Source: Oleispira sp963933055
Lineage (GTDB): Bacteria; Pseudomonadota; Gammaproteobacteria; Pseudomonadales; Oceanobacteraceae
Reading direction: 5' to 3'
NCBI GenBank assembly: GCA_963933055.1
Contig: CAWVSY010000008.1
Coordinates: 1-64,000 of the forward strand
DNA length: 64,000 bases
Of the stretch, positions 55,203 through 63,944 are shown in pieces (the stretch's first letter is position 1; every line of letters starts with the position of its first letter). The notes under the pieces are model-generated. The model had not been told where the DNA came from, did not search any database, and saw only the letters and a program-made list of their open reading frames with translations. Position numbers and translations under genes: made by a program.

Positions 55203-55232
55203 AAAAATAGTTGTCTTACTTCAGGTCCTATT

Positions 55233-56759
55233 ATGCTAAAAGATTACCGCAACTACGATGCTATAGGCTTAGCTCAGTTAATTAAAAATAAAGACCTCAG
55301 TCCAACGGAGTTATTACAAACGGCCATTGCTCACGCTGAGCAAGAAAATCCTAGCATCAACGCCATCATTACCAAACTGTATGACTATGGTCAGCAGCAA
55401 ATTGATCAAGGTTTGCCCGAGGGGCCCTTTTCGGGTGTGCCATTTTTATTGAAAGATCTATTAGGCTCATTAGAAGGCACCCAAATGACCAACGGCTCAG
55501 CCGCTTATAAAGGTCATATCTCTCCTAGCGATAGTGAAATGGTTGCTCGCTATAAAGCTTCAGGCTTAGTTATCTTTGGTAAAACCAATACCCCTGAATT
55601 TGGTTTAATGGGCGTTACGGAACCAAAAGCTTTTGGCGCGACTCGAAACCCCTGGAACCTCAATCATACTCCAGGAGGCTCAAGTGGCGGTTCTGGTGCT
55701 GCAATTGCTGCAGGCATTGTACCGATGGCATCAGGTGGTGATGGTGGCGGTTCTATTCGCATTCCCGCAGCTTGCTGTGGTTTATTCGGATTAAAGCCTT
55801 CCCGCGGGCGCACACCAACAGGGCCTTATTATAGCGAGCTCTGGGATGGTGCAGCAGCAGAGCATGTATTAACGCGCTCCGTTAGAGACAGTGCCGCTAT
55901 GCTGGATATTGTCTCTGGCCCCGATGGCAGTTCGCCTTACCCGGTAAAAAAAGAATCTGGTTATTTACACTGTTTAAATACCCCCGTTCGCCCGCTAAGA
56001 ATTGCCTACACCGCTCAATCGTTTTTCGATCGCCCAGTCACTCAAGATGCTATTGACTGTGTTGAAGAAACAGTCAAATTATTAGAATCCCTTGGCCATA
56101 CTTGCGAAGCCGTGCAGCCTTACATTAAAGCCGACGATCTCACTGACAGTTATCTCACGATGTATTATGGTCATGTTGCTGCAGATTTAGAATTCGCAGC
56201 CAAGCTATTGAATACCAACTTCAATAATTTGGATGTTGAAGATACAACCAAGCTCATGGGATATATTGGCAAAAAAATCTCCGCCGAACAATTTGTCACC
56301 GCCAAGCGACGTTGGAATGATTTCAGTCAAAGCATGCATGCACTTCACCAGGAATACGATGTATTATTAACCCCAACGTTGGGCAGTGAACCTGTTCCAA
56401 TCGGTGAATTCGAGTTAGGCTTTGCCGATAAAATAGGCACTAAAATAGTGAATGCTTTTGGCTTACAGAATTTATTATTGAAAACAGGGATGACTAAAAA
56501 GCTAGCACTAGAGAATTTAGAAAAATTACCTTTCACACAGCTGGCAAATTTAACCGGACAACCTGCAATGTCGGTACCTTTATATTGGACACCCTCTGGT
56601 TTACCTTTAGGTTCACAATTTATGGCACCACTAGGCGATGAAAAAACGCTATTGCAACTTGCCCATCAGTTAGAGCAAGCTCAACCTTGGTTTGATCGCA
56701 CTGCCTTTAGCAACACAGGCAGTATCACCCAAAATACAAAAGAGACTATTGAATCATGA
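55233..56759 (+). CDS. Amidase (amidase signature family)
   Basis: A 508-aa hydrolase with the complete Ser-cisSer-Lys triad: K74 (FLLKDLLG), S150/S151 (GGSSGGSGAA) and nucleophile S174 (GGDGGGSIRIPAA). It is not the GatA subunit, as it lacks gat neighbours and the GatA length pattern. The natural amide is unknown. Its stop overlaps the SDR start (ATGA). Confidence 0.9.
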   Translation: MLKDYRNYDAIGLAQLIKNKDLSPTELLQTAIAHAEQENPSINAIITKLYDYGQQQIDQGLPEGPFSGVPFLLKDLLGSLEGTQMTNGSAAYKGHISPSDSEMVARYKASGLVIFGKTNTPEFGLMGVTEPKAFGATRNPWNLNHTPGGSSGGSGAAIAAGIVPMASGGDGGGSIRIPAACCGLFGLKPSRGRTPTGPYYSELWDGAAAEHVLTRSVRDSAAMLDIVSGPDGSSPYPVKKESGYLHCLNTPVRPLRIAYTAQSFFDRPVTQDAIDCVEETVKLLESLGHTCEAVQPYIKADDLTDSYLTMYYGHVAADLEFAAKLLNTNFNNLDVEDTTKLMGYIGKKISAEQFVTAKRRWNDFSQSMHALHQEYDVLLTPTLGSEPVPIGEFELGFADKIGTKIVNAFGLQNLLLKTGMTKKLALENLEKLPFTQLANLTGQPAMSVPLYWTPSGLPLGSQFMAPLGDEKTLLQLAHQLEQAQPWFDRTAFSNTGSITQNTKETIES

Positions 56760-57628
56760 ACATTGCATTAATCACTGGCTGCTCTTCAGGTATTGGCCGT
56801 GCACTGTGTGAAGAATTTCTAAAAAAAGATTTTTATGTCTATGCCAGTGCGCGAAATATTCAGAGCCTTGAAGATTTGCCTAAAAATGACAAGTTAATAA
56901 AATTAACCTTAGACGTGAATGACGCCAGCAGTATTCATAATGCCTTGGCTTATATAAAACAAGAACATGACCACTTAGATGTACTGGTAAATAATGCGGG
57001 GTACGCGGCAATGGGACCGCTGGCCGATATGCCTATAGACGATTTAAGGGCTCAATTTGAAACCAACGTTTTTGCCCCGATGGAGCTAACTAAAGCCTGC
57101 TTACCACTATTAATGGCTTGTCAAAATACCACCAGCGATACGGCTGCCAAGGCAACTCATAATGCGCAAGTCGTCAATATTGGCTCTGTTTCTGGTATCA
57201 CAACAACCCCATTTTCAGGGGCTTATTGTGCAACCAAAGCCGCTTTGCATGCATTATCCGACGCCCAAAGAATGGAGCTAAAGCCTTTGGGAATTAATGT
57301 TATAACCGTTCAACCAGGGGCTATCGAATCCAAATTCGGTGATAACTCTCTGGCCAATGTCTTACAACGTATCAGTGATGAATCGTTATATGCGCCATTA
57401 AAAGAAGCAATCAAGGCACGCGCGATGGCTTCTCAAGATAATCCAACACCTGCTTCGGAATTTGCAGCGAGCCTGGTTGCACAATTATTAAACAAACCAA
57501 AAGCCGTTATTCGAATTGGTAATGGCAGTTTGGGGCTACCGCTATTGAAACGCTGGTTACCTGTCGCAATACTGGATAAGATACTTAGCAAGAAATTTAA
57601 TCTGCCATCCTTGTCTAAACACGGATAG
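56756..57628 (+). CDS. Short-chain dehydrogenase/reductase
   Basis: A 290-aa classical SDR. The NAD(P)-binding TGCSSGIGRAL is at 8-18, NNAG is at about 80-83, the catalytic serine is in NIGSVSG, and YCATK holds the Tyr-Lys pair (about 159-163). It starts within the amidase stop codon (4-nt overlap), so the two are translated together. The substrate is unknown. Confidence 0.9.
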   Translation: MNIALITGCSSGIGRALCEEFLKKDFYVYASARNIQSLEDLPKNDKLIKLTLDVNDASSIHNALAYIKQEHDHLDVLVNNAGYAAMGPLADMPIDDLRAQFETNVFAPMELTKACLPLLMACQNTTSDTAAKATHNAQVVNIGSVSGITTTPFSGAYCATKAALHALSDAQRMELKPLGINVITVQPGAIESKFGDNSLANVLQRISDESLYAPLKEAIKARAMASQDNPTPASEFAASLVAQLLNKPKAVIRIGNGSLGLPLLKRWLPVAILDKILSKKFNLPSLSKHG

Positions 57629-57700
57629 GCTGAACTTTATAATGACGAGTGAGCTCTAACGATAATAATAAGCTCGTCACACAATAGGTTATTGAAACAT

Positions 57701-58978
57701 ATGTTTAAGTCGTTTTTTCCCAACCCCAGGCTCTTTTTCTTATCAGTATTACTGTTTTCTGGGGCTGCCTGTGCCATCTGGTATGGTTTTAATCAGCAAA
57801 TGGCTGACTTAGTGGGCTTGGATATTTCCAATACCGATCCCGTTATTGGTTTGGGCCACTTCGTTACAAATTCATTTTTATTATTTTATGGATTTTATTT
57901 CCTTTGTACGGTGTTATTTGCGTTATTTTGGTTTAGATACTCTCCACATAAATGGCAATTTTGGTCAATCATCGGTTCTTCAGCTATTTTATTTTCTACT
58001 TATTTTTCGGTTCAAGTATCCGTTGCTATTAATAATTGGCGTCGCCCTTTCTTTGATCTAATTCAAGACTTATTGAAATCGACTGATTTAAACGCTGCAG
58101 AAAAAGTAGTCACTGAAGAACAACTAGCATCTGCTTCTTCTCAATTATTTGATCTATTATTCATCTTTGCTGAGATTGCATTTTTAGCCATCTTTATTTA
58201 TGTAGGTACTCGCTTCTTAGTAAGCCATTACGTCTTTCGCTGGCGCAGTGCGATGAATGAATACTATACAAAGCACTGGGCAGAACTAAGAAGAGTTGAA
58301 GGTGCATCACAACGTATTCAGGAAGATACGATGAGATTCGCGACTATTATGGAAAACTTAGGCGTTGCCTTGGTTGAAGCAATTATGACGCTATTCGCTT
58401 TTTTACCCGTACTTTGGGCACTATCTGCTTACGTTTCAGAATTGCCTGTGGTCGGAGAAATTGCACATCCACTTTTCTACGCTGCACTTTTCTGGTCTAT
58501 ATTCGGAACAGGACTGTTAGCGTTAGTTGGAATAAACTTACCCGGTTTAGAATTTAATAATCAGAAAGTAGAAGCCGCTTTCCGTAAAGAGTTAGTTTAT
58601 GGGGAAGACGATGATAATCGAGCACAGCCGGTTAAAATCAATGAACTATTCGACAATGTAAGAAAAAATTACTTTCGTTTGTACTTTCATTATATGTACT
58701 TCAATGTCGCGAGAAGTATGTATCTGCAAGCCGACAATATTTTTGTATTCATTCTATTGGTTCCAACCATTGCTGTCGGTGCTATTACTTTTGGTTTACT
58801 ACAGCAGATTCTGACAGCGTTTAATCAGGTAAGTAATTCTTTCCAATATTTAGTGAACTCATGGCCTACCATTGTTGAACTATTGTCCGTATATAAACGA
58901 TTAACTGCATTTGAATCAACGCTGGATCATCCACCTGAATCAGATTCAATCGTAAATAACCCTGCTACTAATAACTAG
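57701..58978 (+). CDS. SbmA/BacA family peptide transporter
   Basis: About 425 aa with six to eight membrane segments. It includes the family segment VSVAINNWRRPFFDLIQDLL (about 110-129), the FRWRSAMNEYYTKHW region and the C-terminal WPTIVELLSVYKRLTAFE. SbmA proteins use the proton gradient to import peptides such as microcins and proline-rich antimicrobials; BacA takes up similar peptides. TTG 57692 is in frame, but ATG 57701 is preferred. Confidence 0.9.
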   Translation: MFKSFFPNPRLFFLSVLLFSGAACAIWYGFNQQMADLVGLDISNTDPVIGLGHFVTNSFLLFYGFYFLCTVLFALFWFRYSPHKWQFWSIIGSSAILFSTYFSVQVSVAINNWRRPFFDLIQDLLKSTDLNAAEKVVTEEQLASASSQLFDLLFIFAEIAFLAIFIYVGTRFLVSHYVFRWRSAMNEYYTKHWAELRRVEGASQRIQEDTMRFATIMENLGVALVEAIMTLFAFLPVLWALSAYVSELPVVGEIAHPLFYAALFWSIFGTGLLALVGINLPGLEFNNQKVEAAFRKELVYGEDDDNRAQPVKINELFDNVRKNYFRLYFHYMYFNVARSMYLQADNIFVFILLVPTIAVGAITFGLLQQILTAFNQVSNSFQYLVNSWPTIVELLSVYKRLTAFESTLDHPPESDSIVNNPATNN

Positions 58979-59003
58979 AAACGTTATTAATTTAAAAGCC
59001 CGT

Positions 59004-59050
59004 CGATGAAGAAGAGCCTTTATTAATTTGATAAAGACTCTTCTTCATCG
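59004..59050 (+). terminator. Long hairpin after the SbmA-type gene
   Basis: A 13-bp stem CGATGAAGAAGAG/CTCTTCTTCATCG continues past one mismatch with CTTTAT/ATAAAG around a 7-nt loop. It starts 26 nt after the stop codon. The T tract is weak (TTAGTT), so it may end transcription or protect the 3' end. Confidence 0.6.
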
Positions 59051-59073
59051 TTAGTTGACGCCTCATTATTCAT

Positions 59074-59328
59074 ATGTCGCATATGTCTGATGTTTCTACT
59101 AATACGCCACCATCAGCCAATATTGATCAATATATCGTTGAAGCAAGCTCTGAACAAACTGTCATTCTAGGGTTTGTTTTTGATACAGATTATGTCGATC
59201 AGGCTTACCAGCAGCTGCAACAAAAATGCCCGAATGAAATTATTGCGGTTAATACCCAGTTTTCAACCTCTCATGGTTTCCTTTACTGGACCAATAAGAT
59301 ACGAATGAAGGCAATCTGCATCTCATAA
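59074..59328 (+). CDS. Small protein of unknown function
   Basis: 84 aa with no signal peptide from this start. The core VILGFVFDTDYVDQAYQQLQQKCPN followed by INTQF-type and FLYWTNKIRMKAIC segments looks like a compact alpha/beta fold with paired cysteines. I do not recognise the family. ATG 59083 is a possible alternative start. It lies between the SbmA-type gene and the PhnA gene with its own hairpins on both sides. Confidence 0.55.
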   Translation: MSHMSDVSTNTPPSANIDQYIVEASSEQTVILGFVFDTDYVDQAYQQLQQKCPNEIIAVNTQFSTSHGFLYWTNKIRMKAICIS

Positions 59329-59334
59329 TCAATA

Positions 59335-59372
59335 GGGAATGGTGGGTAAATTCAGACCCGCATTCCCCATTT
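59335..59372 (+). terminator. Terminator of the 84-aa gene
   Basis: The stem GGGAATG/CATTCCC (59335-59341 with 59361-59367) extends through a small internal loop by GGGT/ACCC (59344-59347 with 59356-59359). A CATTTCTT tail follows. It begins 6 nt after the stop codon. Confidence 0.6.
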
Positions 59373-59418
59373 CTTCGATCAGTGGCATAATAGCCCCAAA
59401 TTTTATGAGGCATTGACC

Positions 59419-59988
59419 ATGACAACTGAAAATACCCTATTGGCCCGCTGCGGTAACAAATGTGAACTGTGTGCAGCAGATGGCCCAGTTGCTAAGTTTG
59501 AAGTCGCTCCTAGCGATGGTTCAGTAGAGCAAAGTGTAATGCTTTGCCCTACTTGTACTGACCAAATCAATAATCCAGATATCCTTGATGGCAATCACTG
59601 GCGTTGCTTGAACGACAGCATGTGGAGCCAAGAACTTCCTGTGCAAGTTATGGCATGGCGCCAGCTTAAGACGTTGAAAGCAAAAGGCGAAGACTGGGCA
59701 CAAGACCTAGTGGATATGATGTACTTCGAAGAAGACGTACAAAAGTGGGCTGAAGCAGGAATGGTTGATTTCAGTGCAGAAACAACACGCGATAGTAACG
59801 GCGCTCCTTTAGTTGCTGGCGATAACGTTACCCTGATCAAAGATCTTGTAGTTAAAGGCGCTAACTTTACCGCTAAGCGTGGCACGATGGTGAAAGGTAT
59901 CTCTCTAACCGATAACCCTTTACACGTTGAAGGCCGCGTTAATGGCACACGAATCGTATTAGTCAGTGCGTATTTGAAAAAGCAGTAA
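59419..59988 (+). CDS. PhnA-domain zinc-ribbon protein, long form
   Basis: About 189 aa. An N-terminal zinc ribbon (CGNKCELC, later LCPTCTDQ) leads to a linker of about 70 residues. A C-terminal PhnA/YjdM domain follows (DSNGAPLVAGDNVTLIKDLVVKGANFTAKRGTMVKGISLTDNPLHVEGRVNG). E. coli YjdM is about 111 aa, so an extra middle region is present. Despite the name, PhnA/YjdM is not part of the C-P lyase; its function is unclear. GAGG precedes ATG 59419 by 8 nt. Confidence 0.85.
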   Translation: MTTENTLLARCGNKCELCAADGPVAKFEVAPSDGSVEQSVMLCPTCTDQINNPDILDGNHWRCLNDSMWSQELPVQVMAWRQLKTLKAKGEDWAQDLVDMMYFEEDVQKWAEAGMVDFSAETTRDSNGAPLVAGDNVTLIKDLVVKGANFTAKRGTMVKGISLTDNPLHVEGRVNGTRIVLVSAYLKKQ

Positions 59989-59998
59989 TTCATCACGG

Positions 59999-60028
59999 CA
60001 TCGACCATCTTGTCATTGATGGTCGATG
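59999..60028 (+). terminator. Hairpin after the PhnA-domain gene
   Basis: A perfect 11-bp stem CATCGACCATC/GATGGTCGATG with an 8-nt loop starts 11 nt past the stop codon. It is followed by ACACTTCTTT, a weak T tract. Confidence 0.6.
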
Positions 60029-60136
60029 ACACTTCTTTAATCATTCTTGAGTTATACTCGCCTTCTCTTTTATTTATAATTATTAAACGATTCTAGCCAA
60101 GCGCCTTTATTCAGCGCCCCTTTCAAGTGACTCATT

Positions 60137-60943
60137 ATGAACATTGAAAAAATCCAAAGCGCGTCAGTACGTCTACGTAATAACAAAGTATTCGAACTCT
60201 TCGTTGTTAGTATTATTATTCTTTCTGCCGTTTTAATTGGTGCTAAAACATACTCGATACCCGCGCCATTTATGACGGTATTAACATGGCTTGATTTCGC
60301 CATCACCATTATATTTCTCTTTGAAATTACCATACGCTTTATTGCCGAAGAAAATAAAAAGCGCTTCTTTCATAATGGTTGGAATGTATTTGATACTCTA
60401 ATTGTCGTTATTAGTTTGATTCCAATAGAAGATAGCGAGATGGCACTCATCGGTCGCTTAGTTCGTATTTTCAGAGTATTACGAATGGTATCCATCATTC
60501 CAGAACTGCGAATGCTGCTAAATTCGTTAATACGCGCACTGCCTCAATTAGGCTATGTATTACTATTAATGTTCATTATTTTTTACATATACGCCGCTGT
60601 CGGCAGCACTTTCTTTGCTCATATAAACGCTGATTTATGGGGTGATATCGCCATTTCACTACTCACTTTATTCAGAGTTATGACGTTTGAAGACTGGACC
60701 GATGTGATGTACGAGACGATGGCTGTTTATCCGCTAAGCTGGATTTTTTATCTAACTTTTATCTTTTTAACCGCCTTCGCTTTTTTAAACATGGTCATTG
60801 GTATCGTAGTGAATGTGCTAGAAGATGAACATGCAAAAGAACGCGCGGCGCAAGATGAAGCCGATGGCAAAATCACCATGGATGAACTAGCGGAAGAAAT
60901 ACGTTCATTGAAGAATATGATCGTACAAGAACGCAATAAATAA
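60137..60943 (+). CDS. Voltage-gated cation channel (BacNav-like ion transporter)
   Basis: A 268-aa single-domain six-segment channel of the NaChBac family. S2 has E63, S3 has D86, and S4 carries gating arginines R107, R110, R113 and R116 (LVRIFRVLRMV). The pore filter is T183-F-E-D-W-T-D189, where sodium channels usually read TLESW(S/A)(M/S). S6 (about 203-228) has the gate region AFAFLNMVIGIVVNVLED. A C-terminal coiled coil (about 230-265) should hold the tetramer. The aspartates at filter positions 4 and 7 suggest altered ion selectivity. Confidence 0.85.
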   Translation: MNIEKIQSASVRLRNNKVFELFVVSIIILSAVLIGAKTYSIPAPFMTVLTWLDFAITIIFLFEITIRFIAEENKKRFFHNGWNVFDTLIVVISLIPIEDSEMALIGRLVRIFRVLRMVSIIPELRMLLNSLIRALPQLGYVLLLMFIIFYIYAAVGSTFFAHINADLWGDIAISLLTLFRVMTFEDWTDVMYETMAVYPLSWIFYLTFIFLTAFAFLNMVIGIVVNVLEDEHAKERAAQDEADGKITMDELAEEIRSLKNMIVQERNK

Positions 60944-60962
60944 TCACATATTATTATGACTC

Positions 60963-60988
60963 GCTTGCCTTATTTTAATAAGGCAAGC
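60963..60988. terminator. Hairpin overlapping the end of the outer-membrane gene
   Basis: A perfect 11-bp stem GCTTGCCTTAT/ATAAGGCAAGC with a 4-nt loop lies 20 nt after the channel gene stop. It includes the stop codon of the convergent outer-membrane protein gene (60975-60977). It probably serves both transcripts, though no T run follows. Confidence 0.6.
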
Positions 60989-63944
60989 TCACCCCAAACG
61001 TAAATCGATCTTCCCCTAATTTGCCATCAAAACCATGAGCGTAAGTCATACTCACAGGCAATAGTAGGTTATAAAAAAACAATACTTCAACATTGACCTC
61101 AATCCCAGCACCGGTCAAATAATCAGCCGATTCTGATGTTTGCCAAGCACTGCCATAATCAATAAAAAGTTTGCTAGAAATATCACCTAATGCAAGAGGG
61201 TAGTTTTTCCAACCTTCCTCAATCCGAGCTAGCCATTGCGTATAATTTAATCGATTCACATTATAAAATTGCCCGACCATTGTCGAAGATGAATAACCTC
61301 GCAGTGCAAAATCATCACGACCAAATAGCTGACTTTCAGAAATACGATCCTCTCCACCCAAACTAAACGGTTCTCCACGCTTATCGGTCATACCCCAAAG
61401 AGTTTGCATAGACAGCGATCGACGCCCAGGCAGGTCAAATATTTCCAACCACTGGGCTTGAACGACCTGCCCTTCATAATCACTGTTTAACAGCTCGTTG
61501 GTTTCAAAAACAAGATCAAGATAACGACCCGTTGAATAGCCTGGACTGTTTAGATAGCTTTCCCTGTTATCAAAGCGTAAACCTAAGCCGACCAGACTTT
61601 TCTCACAGCGATGGTGCAATACTCCATTGCTATCGGCACACCGCGGTTGAAATAAGTCATCCCGCTTAATACTGCTTTCAGTCTTTAATAAAATACCCGC
61701 ATTGAGTGATAATTGATCTTCAATGACATTGATAATATTCAGTCGAGAAAATAGCCATTGATCTTTTTCAATAATGTAATCAACTGAATCGTTGCTGGAG
61801 CTTAGGCCTGCATCGATATAATCATAACTACGATCAAAAGCCATTTGATAGCGATTATCATACGTATACAATGCATTCAGAGTAGCGACTTCATATTGAC
61901 TATCGATGGCCGTTTGAGCACTGTATACATGCCGAGACAGTACATCTGAACCGCCCGTCATTAACCCTATTTGAGTATATTCTGGTGTGCTTTGATAATA
62001 CGGTAGCCACCAAGTTGGAGCCAGTGTTGACCAAGGCTCATACGCTTTGGCTATGCTCTTTTCCACATCATTAGCATAAGGGTCTGGATAATTTAATTCG
62101 CCTTCGAATGTTGAGTAATCCAAGCTTAAAGTATGGACACTTGAATCATTGCTCTTCGTATTGAAATCAATTTCTCTAAACTCAAAACCTTTACTGGTAT
62201 AGGCCTGAAATACAATGCGATCCGACTCATCTTTGCCTGTTGCCATAACCATCTTTGGCGCAAAGGCTCCGCCTAGCATATGAGTTAATTGCTGCAGTGC
62301 TTTTGTTTCAGGGTCTAAAACATACACGTTATAAACACCATCATAATCAGCGCTAAATAAAATTCGCCCATCCGCTAAAATTTGAGGGCTATTTTCAACC
62401 GCTTTGGTTCGAGTAAGTGGCTGCCAAGTAACGCTATCTACTGAAGCATTTCCTTGTTGCTTAACATTGACTGTGGTTAATTTTATCTGTTGTAAGTTTA
62501 GGTATTCTAAATTCCAGCCTTGATTACTACGCTTTATCGAAGCAACTAAGTATTCACCATTATTATCAATGTCATAATCACCAATAACCGTTTTTTCATT
62601 GGCTCCTTGCCAAATTATTTTTTGCTCGCCTTTTTTATTGATTAATATTAACTGACTAATACCAAGCTGCTTACGACTGGCAATCATCCAATCGTTATTG
62701 AACCAACGTACATTACGTAAACGCTGCTTGTGAGTTAGTGCTTGCCATTGCCCATTCTGTAATAAATAAATATCTGCCCAACCACGACCGTCCGCCCAAT
62801 AGACCAATCGACTGGCGGCGACATCGCCCTGCTGGTTAACATCAACGGCAACCACATTCTGAGTTTCTGCAACCTCGACTAAGGTATCAACAGCCTCTAT
62901 TTTTGTGGAGCGCATTAACACCGGAGTATCTTCTCCGTTATTGGCAATAAAATAAAAGTCATGCCCTTGGCTATTGCTCACATCTTGAAATAAAGCTTCT
63001 GCTTCAGTCTGATAAGCGGTTTTTTGCCCTCTCGGCAAATCTCGATCAACTGTGTTTTCAGGCTCATTCAGGCTTATTATTTGGCTATTAAATTTTTCAC
63101 GTAACCACCGTTTATAATCTATCCATAAAACAGGGAAATCTTTTCCGAAGGTTTGTTTTGCTACACTATTTTGTAAGATCGCGGGAATTATCTGACGACT
63201 GTAACGCTGCAAGTATTCTGTAATTTTATCTTCGCCATAGGTTTCTGCTAAAAACTGATAAAAATAACTGCCATATAAATAGTGCAGACCCAAAGGCCAT
63301 TCTCTTAACGGCGCGGAAACCTCTGCCAAATCTTTAATGTTTCCTGCAGCAACTTCCATACGCATTTGCATGGCATAATAAGCGCTTTGCAAACGACCAT
63401 AAGCAAGATCTTCATTCGTTTCTAAATAAGTCGCGAGGCCTTCCAGCATAAAAGAAGGTGTCATCGAATGAGGAAATGAAAATACAAGCCGTCCAAAAAT
63501 ATTGCGCAAGAATTCAGGGCTAGCCGCAGCCATCTCCAGATGCAATACGTGAACGTATTCGTGGCGAATTAAGGTGTGCAGCCAATCATCACTTTCTTCT
63601 AAACCACTGATAGTATCCGGCGGGCTAGTAAAGAGACGAATTTGAGCAAAGGGAAAAAAGGTTGCCCAACCATTAGAAATATCAAAGTCATCAACCAAAA
63701 CCATCTGAGTTTTTTCTTTTGGACTAGCACCAAAAAAAGGGAGTAGCTCTTGGTGTACACGTTCGGCAATGTTTAAGGATTTATGCGCGAGTACCGAGTT
63801 ATTAGCAGGATAAGTAATCACAAAGTGTTCACTTTCTTGCACTAACCAAGACCCATGCTCATCGTTATCCCAAGCAACCGAGTTCGCGAATGCCTGTGAT
63901 AGCCATAATAGAGGAATCAAGATGAATACGATTCTTGTTAACAT
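60975..63944 (-). CDS. Outer-membrane protein with gluzincin, beta-propeller and beta-barrel regions
   Basis: About 989 aa from ATG 63944, with signal peptide MLTRIVFILIPLLWLSQAFA. Residues about 35-290 look like a zinc peptidase (gluzincin): HEYVH at 128-132 and the later EGLATYLE that supplies the third ligand. Residues about 330-620 hold TolB/PD40-type propeller repeats (ADYDGVYNVYVLDPETKALQQLTHMLGG). The C-terminal third is a beta-barrel of the surface-antigen type (SLGGEDRISESQLFGRDDFALRGYSS), ending in the aromatic FGVSLPY. A few more residues upstream (to 63992) are possible but would disrupt the signal peptide. Confidence 0.85.
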   Translation of the reverse strand: MLTRIVFILIPLLWLSQAFANSVAWDNDEHGSWLVQESEHFVITYPANNSVLAHKSLNIAERVHQELLPFFGASPKEKTQMVLVDDFDISNGWATFFPFAQIRLFTSPPDTISGLEESDDWLHTLIRHEYVHVLHLEMAAASPEFLRNIFGRLVFSFPHSMTPSFMLEGLATYLETNEDLAYGRLQSAYYAMQMRMEVAAGNIKDLAEVSAPLREWPLGLHYLYGSYFYQFLAETYGEDKITEYLQRYSRQIIPAILQNSVAKQTFGKDFPVLWIDYKRWLREKFNSQIISLNEPENTVDRDLPRGQKTAYQTEAEALFQDVSNSQGHDFYFIANNGEDTPVLMRSTKIEAVDTLVEVAETQNVVAVDVNQQGDVAASRLVYWADGRGWADIYLLQNGQWQALTHKQRLRNVRWFNNDWMIASRKQLGISQLILINKKGEQKIIWQGANEKTVIGDYDIDNNGEYLVASIKRSNQGWNLEYLNLQQIKLTTVNVKQQGNASVDSVTWQPLTRTKAVENSPQILADGRILFSADYDGVYNVYVLDPETKALQQLTHMLGGAFAPKMVMATGKDESDRIVFQAYTSKGFEFREIDFNTKSNDSSVHTLSLDYSTFEGELNYPDPYANDVEKSIAKAYEPWSTLAPTWWLPYYQSTPEYTQIGLMTGGSDVLSRHVYSAQTAIDSQYEVATLNALYTYDNRYQMAFDRSYDYIDAGLSSSNDSVDYIIEKDQWLFSRLNIINVIEDQLSLNAGILLKTESSIKRDDLFQPRCADSNGVLHHRCEKSLVGLGLRFDNRESYLNSPGYSTGRYLDLVFETNELLNSDYEGQVVQAQWLEIFDLPGRRSLSMQTLWGMTDKRGEPFSLGGEDRISESQLFGRDDFALRGYSSSTMVGQFYNVNRLNYTQWLARIEEGWKNYPLALGDISSKLFIDYGSAWQTSESADYLTGAGIEVNVEVLFFYNLLLPVSMTYAHGFDGKLGEDRFTFGVSLPY

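Noticed and set aside
55233..56759. Amidase as GatA of the tRNA amidotransferase
   Set aside because: No gatB or gatC nearby, and the sequence around the triad fits the general amidase group.
59074..59328. 84-aa protein as a TRL-family lipoprotein
   Set aside because: No lipobox and the sequence pattern did not hold up on closer comparison from memory; left unassigned.
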